Below the pieces are notes generated by a model, which worked only from the letters and a program-made list of their open reading frames with translations, searched no databases and was not told where the DNA came from. The position numbers and the translations under genes are program-made. Positions 59,176 to 64,000 of a stretch of 64,000 nucleotides of DNA are shown here, one piece after another (the stretch's first letter is position 1; each line of letters starts with the position of its first letter). Source of the stretch: Hemileia vastatrix (lineage: Eukaryota > Basidiomycota > Pucciniomycetes > Pucciniales > Zaghouaniaceae); assembly GCA_030280995.1 (NCBI GenBank), contig JASXTE010000014.1:7871656-7935655 (forward strand), read 5' to 3'.

Positions 59176-60069
59176 CTCCCTCACTCTAAAAAAATCAAAA
59201 CAAAAAAAATGATATGATTTTTTCTTTTTATATTTCTTTAGTAGAGCAGGAAGCTTTGATATATCTTTCCCAGGTATCCAAGAATCATATTCAGAATATT
59301 TATTCTTGAAAATCAATAGGTATTCAGTGCCTTTTTCAGAAGTGACTACTCTATCATTTAGAATCTTATCAATTTCTGCTGTCTCAGTGATTTCATTAGG
59401 GGTCTTTGGTCTTCCCCTCCTTTTGGGAAAAAAATCACTAATGGATGTGTAAGGTTTGAGAAGAGATATTGGAAAAATAGGATGTTTCCTGTCATATGGA
59501 GAATACAGGATAACCTCAACTGCATTATCACCAACCCTTCTTCTGACAACAAATGGACCTAAAATTGGGTCTTTTAATATGTTATTACCCTGTAAATTAA
59601 AGTGGACTGTAGAAATCAGTACTTCATCACCCTTTTTAAAAGTGTATTCTTTATGGGATTTGTCCCACCTCTTCTTCTCATATTCAAAAGATTTTTCAAT
59701 ACATTTTTGAGCATGACTTTTGCAAAGTTGTTGCACTTGAAGAAAAGATTTTACACCAGGATGTAAATCCAATTTAGGTATCTTATTATTGAGAATTTGA
59801 GAAGGAGTGTGTAGAACATATCCAAGCCAGAGCTCAAAAGGCCTTCTTTGAGTAACAGAATGATCAGTGCTATTATAAGCAAATTCCAAACCAGGAAGTA
59901 AGGTGATGCAATCATGAGTGAAGCTGTCATTATTTTTATACTCAAGGCCAAAGGCACAATACCTTCTTATCATGTCCTCTAAAGTCTGAATCATTCTTTC
60001 AGCTAATCCATCAGTCTGGGGGTGATGGGCAGTAGAAAGCTTCAGATCACAACCACAAAAATCCATCAA
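59158..60069 (-). pseudogene. pol: Integrase core C-terminal half and chromodomain, reverse family A
   Basis: The minus-strand frame contains MMDFCGCDLKLSTAHHPQTD and the catalytic Glu in GLAERMIQTLED. The C-terminal GPFVVRRRVGDNAVEV barrel follows, and then a chromodomain (EKGTEYLLIFKNKYSEYDSW, IPGKDISKLPALLKKY). It is separated from the upstream part only by one in-frame TAA at about 60084 (after DPKFTS). The last residues run into the LTR. It is better preserved than the plus-strand copy at 3800-4927. Confidence 0.87.
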
Positions 60070-60081
60070 AGAAATCCAAAA

Positions 60082-60969
60082 TTAAGAGGTAAATTTAGGG
60101 TCTCTATCAGAGATTATGGCCTTTGTAAAACCAGAAGTATTGAAAATATGAGACCACCATAAGAGGGATAATTCTTTAGTGGAAACATGCATGTGAGTAG
60201 GGATAAAATTACACATTTTAGTGAATCTGTCCACAATAACCCAACAAGAGTTATAACTGTCTTTTCCAGCAATAGGTACTCCTGTTACAAAATCAATGTT
60301 TATTATCTGCCATGGTGTATCAGGAGGTTCAATATGTTGCATTAATCCAGCTCTCTTACCAGTAAATCTTTTTGATTTTTGGCAAGAATCACAAGATTCA
60401 ACATGTAATTTGGTGTCTTCAGACATATTAAACCACCAAGAAGTGTTCTTAATTCTGATCATTGTTTTTTTAAGATCAAAATGTCCAGCTAATATGTAAT
60501 CATGACAAATTTTCAAGATGATTTCTTTCATAGAAGGAGGAATAACAATAACATTACTCAACTTTCTTCTATAATATAGATATCCTTCATCTATAGAAAA
60601 TTTACCTTTTTCCAAAGCCTTTTGGTATCTTGGTGAAAGGGTTTTAATTAATGCTTGTATTGAAGCATTCTTTGTATCATTTAATATGGTGCATATCTTT
60701 TTTAAGTCAGTGTCCTTATCATATGAATCCAGAATAAGCTGTAATAGCTCTTCCTCCATGTCAACCACATATATCCCATGAATGTGATTTATTTCATCCT
60801 CAGGATCATATGCAGGATTTGAGTCATCATTTTTCAAAGGTAATCTTGCTAAAATATCCACATTTGAGTGAACAATACCAGCCCTATGAATTATTTTCCT
60901 CCTCCCTCTGTATTCTTCTACAGCTAGCTGCCATCTGAACATATGTATGTTAGGTGTCTCCAAGTTCAA
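60082..60969 (-). pseudogene. pol: RNase H end, integrase zinc domain and core, reverse family A
   Basis: The frame starts at the end of RNase H (IHMFRWQLAVEEYRGRRKII, NVDILARLP). It contains a complete integrase zinc domain (HDYILAGHFD...ESCDSCQKSK) and the first catalytic Asp (INIDFVTGVP) and second (ISDRDPKFTS). It ends at the TAA at about 60084 that splits integrase. This copy shows that the TGA at 3752 in the plus-strand copy replaced a zinc Cys. Confidence 0.87.
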
Positions 60970-61923
60970 GGGAGATATAACTGCACTGCAGTCAGTGACA
61001 AGTTAAAATTTTTGGTTATCCAGATAATAATGTATCTTCTCTAGAGCCCACACTACTGCTAAAAACTCCAGTTGAGTGGCACCATATTTAAATTCACTAT
61101 TTCTCAAGGTTCTTGAAATATAAAAAATTACTACTTCTGATACTTTATCATTCATAACATGTTTTTAATGGAGAGAAGTACCATAACCAATAAAACTGGA
61201 ATCAGTGTATAAACCAAATGGTTGATTAAAGTCAGTCAAAGAAAGAATTGGTGCTGACATCAAACAATGTTTCATAGTTTCAAAAGCTCTTTGTCTTTCA
61301 CTGTTCCATACAAAAGCAACATCTTTCCTAGTTGATAGGGTAAGGGGTAATGCTATGACCTGATAATTTTAAGTATACTGTCTATAGTATCCACACATTC
61401 CCAAAAAACTCTAGATCTCTCTAACTGTGGTAGGATCTTTCACCTGTTGTATGGCTTCCACCTTGTTCTGGTCAACACATATCTGCAAATGATAGACAAC
61501 ATGACCAAGAACTTTCAAGGAATGAAAACCAAATTCGCATTTTTTCAAGGCAAGTGTCATATTTATCTCATCCATCTTATGGAACACTTTACATAGGTGG
61601 TTAAGATGGTCCTCAAATGTTTTAGAGAATATTATTATATCATCAATTTAAACCATAAGCCATCCTTCAATTATTTCTTGATGGAATGTGTTATCCATAA
61701 CTTCTTGAAAAACTGAAGGGGCATTTTTGGGGCCAAATGGCATCCTAACATACTTATAAATACTCATATGAGTAGCTTTCATCAGAAAATTTTGGGAATT
61801 CTTCTCAACAGGTACCTGGTAATATCCTTTATTACCATCTAAACAGCTGATATATTTAGCACCTTGTATGGTAGCATGTATAGAGCTAATTCTGGGTAAA
61901 GAATAGATACCATATACAGTATA
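60970..61923 (-). pseudogene. pol: RT and RNase H remnant, reverse family A, cut by an LTR
   Basis: Minus-strand pieces in changing frames match the RT of the first element (YTVYGIYSLPRISSIHATIQ, LDGNKGYYQVPVEKNSQNFL, MPFGPKNAPSVFQ) and RNase H further on. Several stops and frameshifts. At 61924 the sequence switches abruptly to the LTR of a newer element, so protease and gag of this copy lie beyond it, outside the window, or are lost. Confidence 0.8.
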
Positions 61924-63101
61924 TTTCAGACTAACTATCCTTAGGACTGAGTATTTCTTATGCTTAAAATAAGATAACCTTAAGTATATTAAGCTTATAT
62001 CTTAAAAATAAGGTTAAAATAATAATATATATTATTTTATTATATATATATATAATTATTATTCTATTATATAATTTATAATAGTTTAAATAGCTTATCC
62101 ATGGCCTAATAATACTTATTAAGGTGTTAATGGAGTCATAATATACTTATCTTAAGTGATATGAAGTAATTATTGACATACATAAGCTTATATGTATACA
62201 TAAATCTCATATTCAGTGAAATATGCAGTATATTATGTATATTTAGGTATATAAGTGGGTTTTAGCCCCTTAACAGCCTATAACCTTTGTTTTTCTACTT
62301 ATTTTAGGTCATATGGACGAAATCAGTGGACTCACAACGCCTACAGAAGCATAGACACCTATATCAGGCGCATACACCCAGTTTGGACAACTAAAATTAC
62401 TTCCTTGGATGGTTATTCACGGATTTATGGGTTGGAAGGATGTTTCTGGGTTAATGTGGATGCTTGGGGATGTTATTGGGGGCTTGGACATTTTATTTGT
62501 TTCCTTTATATGCTTTTAGTTTCATTAAATCTCTTTTTGATTGTTTATTTTACCTGTTTCTTTATGGTATCCGCTTTTATCTGGATTTTCTATTTATGGT
62601 ATGGATCAGTGTTATTATTAATAGTGATGGAGGGTCCTTACTGGAGGTCTGGGTGTTGAAACTTCTTGAAGTGGACGCCATGAGGAGGTGATGGGCCCTC
62701 ACGGTGCTGTAATTGCCGGGGATAGCAGTGACATCATCTGGATTGAAGGTCTGTGCACTCCAGTGGATTTGGGTATAAGTAAGGAGGGGTTTTGACGGTT
62801 ATTTATCATCATTCAATTACTACAACTCCAATAAACACTACTATACAATTATTAACCTTTAGAAATATATTATAAAGCCACTATAAATTGATTTTATCTT
62901 TATATAAAGCTATAACTATATTTTATTCATCTATTTTCCACCACTAGCACACATTTAAATCCAAGTATTGTGAGTTTTATTTGAGTATAACTATTTTATT
63001 AATCTTCCCCTGAGGTTTAATCACTAAATCATTTATCAATAAGTAGTAGGACCATAAATAAACACTATTATATCATACTTATATACTAGACTATACTGAC
63101 A
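61924..63101 (+). repeat. 5' LTR of the newer Gypsy element
   Basis: It aligns end to end with the solo LTR at 48884-50060, from TTTCAG (degenerate TGTCAG) to CTGACA. Differences are scattered over about 1178 bp. Confidence 0.92.
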
Positions 63102-63697
63102 ATTGGGGGTCTTTCCTTATATTTTACTTATTAATTAGTATAAGCCTTGGGACGTGATTTTTACCTTAGTACAGCTCAAAATAAACCAAATATTTGGGTC
63201 TGCTGCATATTAGTGGGTCATCATAACTCATTGATTGCGGAAAAGAACCCTTAAAATAATTGTACTAATTTTTTATCATAAAAATTAGATATTTACAGTA
63301 GTAACTGTACCCAATATAAATCCAATTTTACTTAGTATTTGGACACCAATATAACACCCAATTAAATTGGTATTTGGTTAAAGCTTGGTAAGATAATTAT
63401 TCACCCTTATAGAGGTCTAGTTAAACTTATTATTATATTTTTAACAGATTTTTTCGATTTTTTCTTACATTTTATTTAAATAAATAAAGATATAAATTCA
63501 GGGTAAGCTCCATTGCTTTTTTATTAGTAATATAATTGCTAATATCCTTTGTCTACTAATTCCATAGAGTTTTTTACTTTTGTAGACGTAAAATATTGTC
63601 ATTCTTAACAATATAAGTGCTCCTCAGGACATTGTAAGTGAAAAGCCTGCTTATAATACCAGGTCTAAAGCTAACAAAAACTTTCCAGGACATCACC
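63102..63697 (+). other. Leader of the newer Gypsy element
   Basis: About 600 bp of AT-rich noncoding sequence between LTR and gag. A primer binding site was not identified with confidence; the LTR is followed by ATTGGGGGTCTTTCC. Confidence 0.5.
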
Positions 63698-64000
63698 ATG
63701 GAGGGCCAACAGTACCCCCAGCCAGAAAACATGAGTATAGAGGAAAAGGACGCCCTCTTAAAAAAGATAACTATAAAAAAGACATCTCCTCCTCTTCAGG
63801 ATCAACTGTCCCACCTGGCCAAACAGGTTCTGAAGTTGGAGGAATCAAAATCACTCATTTTCAAAGAGGTAGAGCAGTTGAAAAACAATTGCAAGGTAGG
63901 GTTTCAGCAGATGAATCAGGCATTGGCAGAATTAAAGGGAGGCCAGCCCAGTCAGTCAAATCAGCAACCCCCTATCCAAGGTGGGTCAACTCACTCCCAG
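63698..64000 (+). CDS. gag: Gag, N-terminal part, continues beyond the window
   Basis: ATG at 63698 opens a frame of 101 codons with no stop to the window end. It is the first ATG in a frame open from 63638, and it follows CATCACC. The product begins MEGQQYPQPENMSIEEKDAL and has a charged, coiled-coil-like helix (LAKQVLKLEESKSLIFKEVE, QMNQALAELK), then a Gln/Ser-rich linker. Position after LTR and leader identifies it as the gag of this Gypsy element. No stop is seen, in contrast to the family A copies, so it may belong to a working element. Confidence 0.75.
   Translation, partial: MEGQQYPQPENMSIEEKDALLKKITIKKTSPPLQDQLSHLAKQVLKLEESKSLIFKEVEQLKNNCKVGFQQMNQALAELKGGQPSQSNQQPPIQGGSTHSQ

Larger units (their letters stand above)
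61924..64000 (+). mobile_element. Newer Gypsy element inserted in the reverse family A element
   Basis: A 5' LTR (61924-63101) is followed by a 600-bp leader and the start of an open gag frame, running off the window. It is inserted head-on into the RT of the minus-strand family A element. The sequence before the LTR is GTATA (61919-61923); its partner lies outside the window. Confidence 0.85.

Noticed and set aside
133..63101. Repeat-induced point mutation as cause of the many stops
   Set aside because: Several stops need changes other than C to T (for example a zinc Cys codon to TGA, or a likely GAG to TAG), and no general C-to-T excess was apparent by eye.

Overview
The window looks like accessory DNA of a basidiomycete, most likely a rust fungus (Pucciniales). 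The reasons are short GT-AG introns of about 55-85 bp, AT-rich sequence packed with nested Ty3/Gypsy elements, a Plavaka-type transposase, PIF/Harbinger remnants, TET/JBP-like dioxygenase genes and a signal-peptide protein. No housekeeping gene was recognised. Family-level calls come from motifs read by eye; no database search was run.

Layout. 1-132 is the end of a minus-strand LTR (family B) that cuts into a decayed Gypsy chromovirus (family A, 133-6609). A pair of matching inverted ends at 7741 and 51243 outlines an outer PIF/Harbinger-like element (H). Its right arm holds a broken TET/JBP-like gene, a solo Gypsy LTR and a broken Harbinger transposase. Inside H sits the main feature: 8155-47001, a 38.8-kb unit with 41-bp terminal inverted repeats that match at 39 of 41 positions, begin with CAC, and are flanked on both sides by ATT. 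This is the signature of a CACTA-superfamily transposon, and the unit carries an uninterrupted Plavaka-type DDE transposase (13656-17034) and a second intact gene (17461-19138). Its other contents are a Snf2 ATPase gene with one premature stop (9050-11478), an unknown two-exon gene (11554-12580), a 1.9-kb array of about 20 palindromes (19354-21291), an unknown multi-exon gene split by a young 11.9-kb Gypsy element (22325-36651), a TET/JBP-like dioxygenase gene with one premature stop (37451-38640), a run of about 13 unrelated hairpins (40407-41125) and about 6 kb of AT-rich DNA without genes.

Right of H come a tRNA-like SINE unit, a broken secreted repeat protein (53236-54501), a Copia remnant, two MITEs and a broken Harbinger transposase (57290-58500). 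A reverse-strand family A element (to 61923) follows, and a newer Gypsy element is inserted in it. The newer element's 5' LTR and the start of its gag run off the window at 64000.

How it fits together (inference): the transposase, its companion gene and the palindrome array would be the mobility module of the 38.8-kb unit. The Snf2 ATPase and the TET/JBP dioxygenase would be chromatin and methyl-cytosine cargo. TET/JBP genes linked to fungal transposons are known from the literature. A CACTA/Plavaka unit of this size with both Snf2 and TET/JBP cargo, a palindrome array and a hairpin run is the candidate new system.
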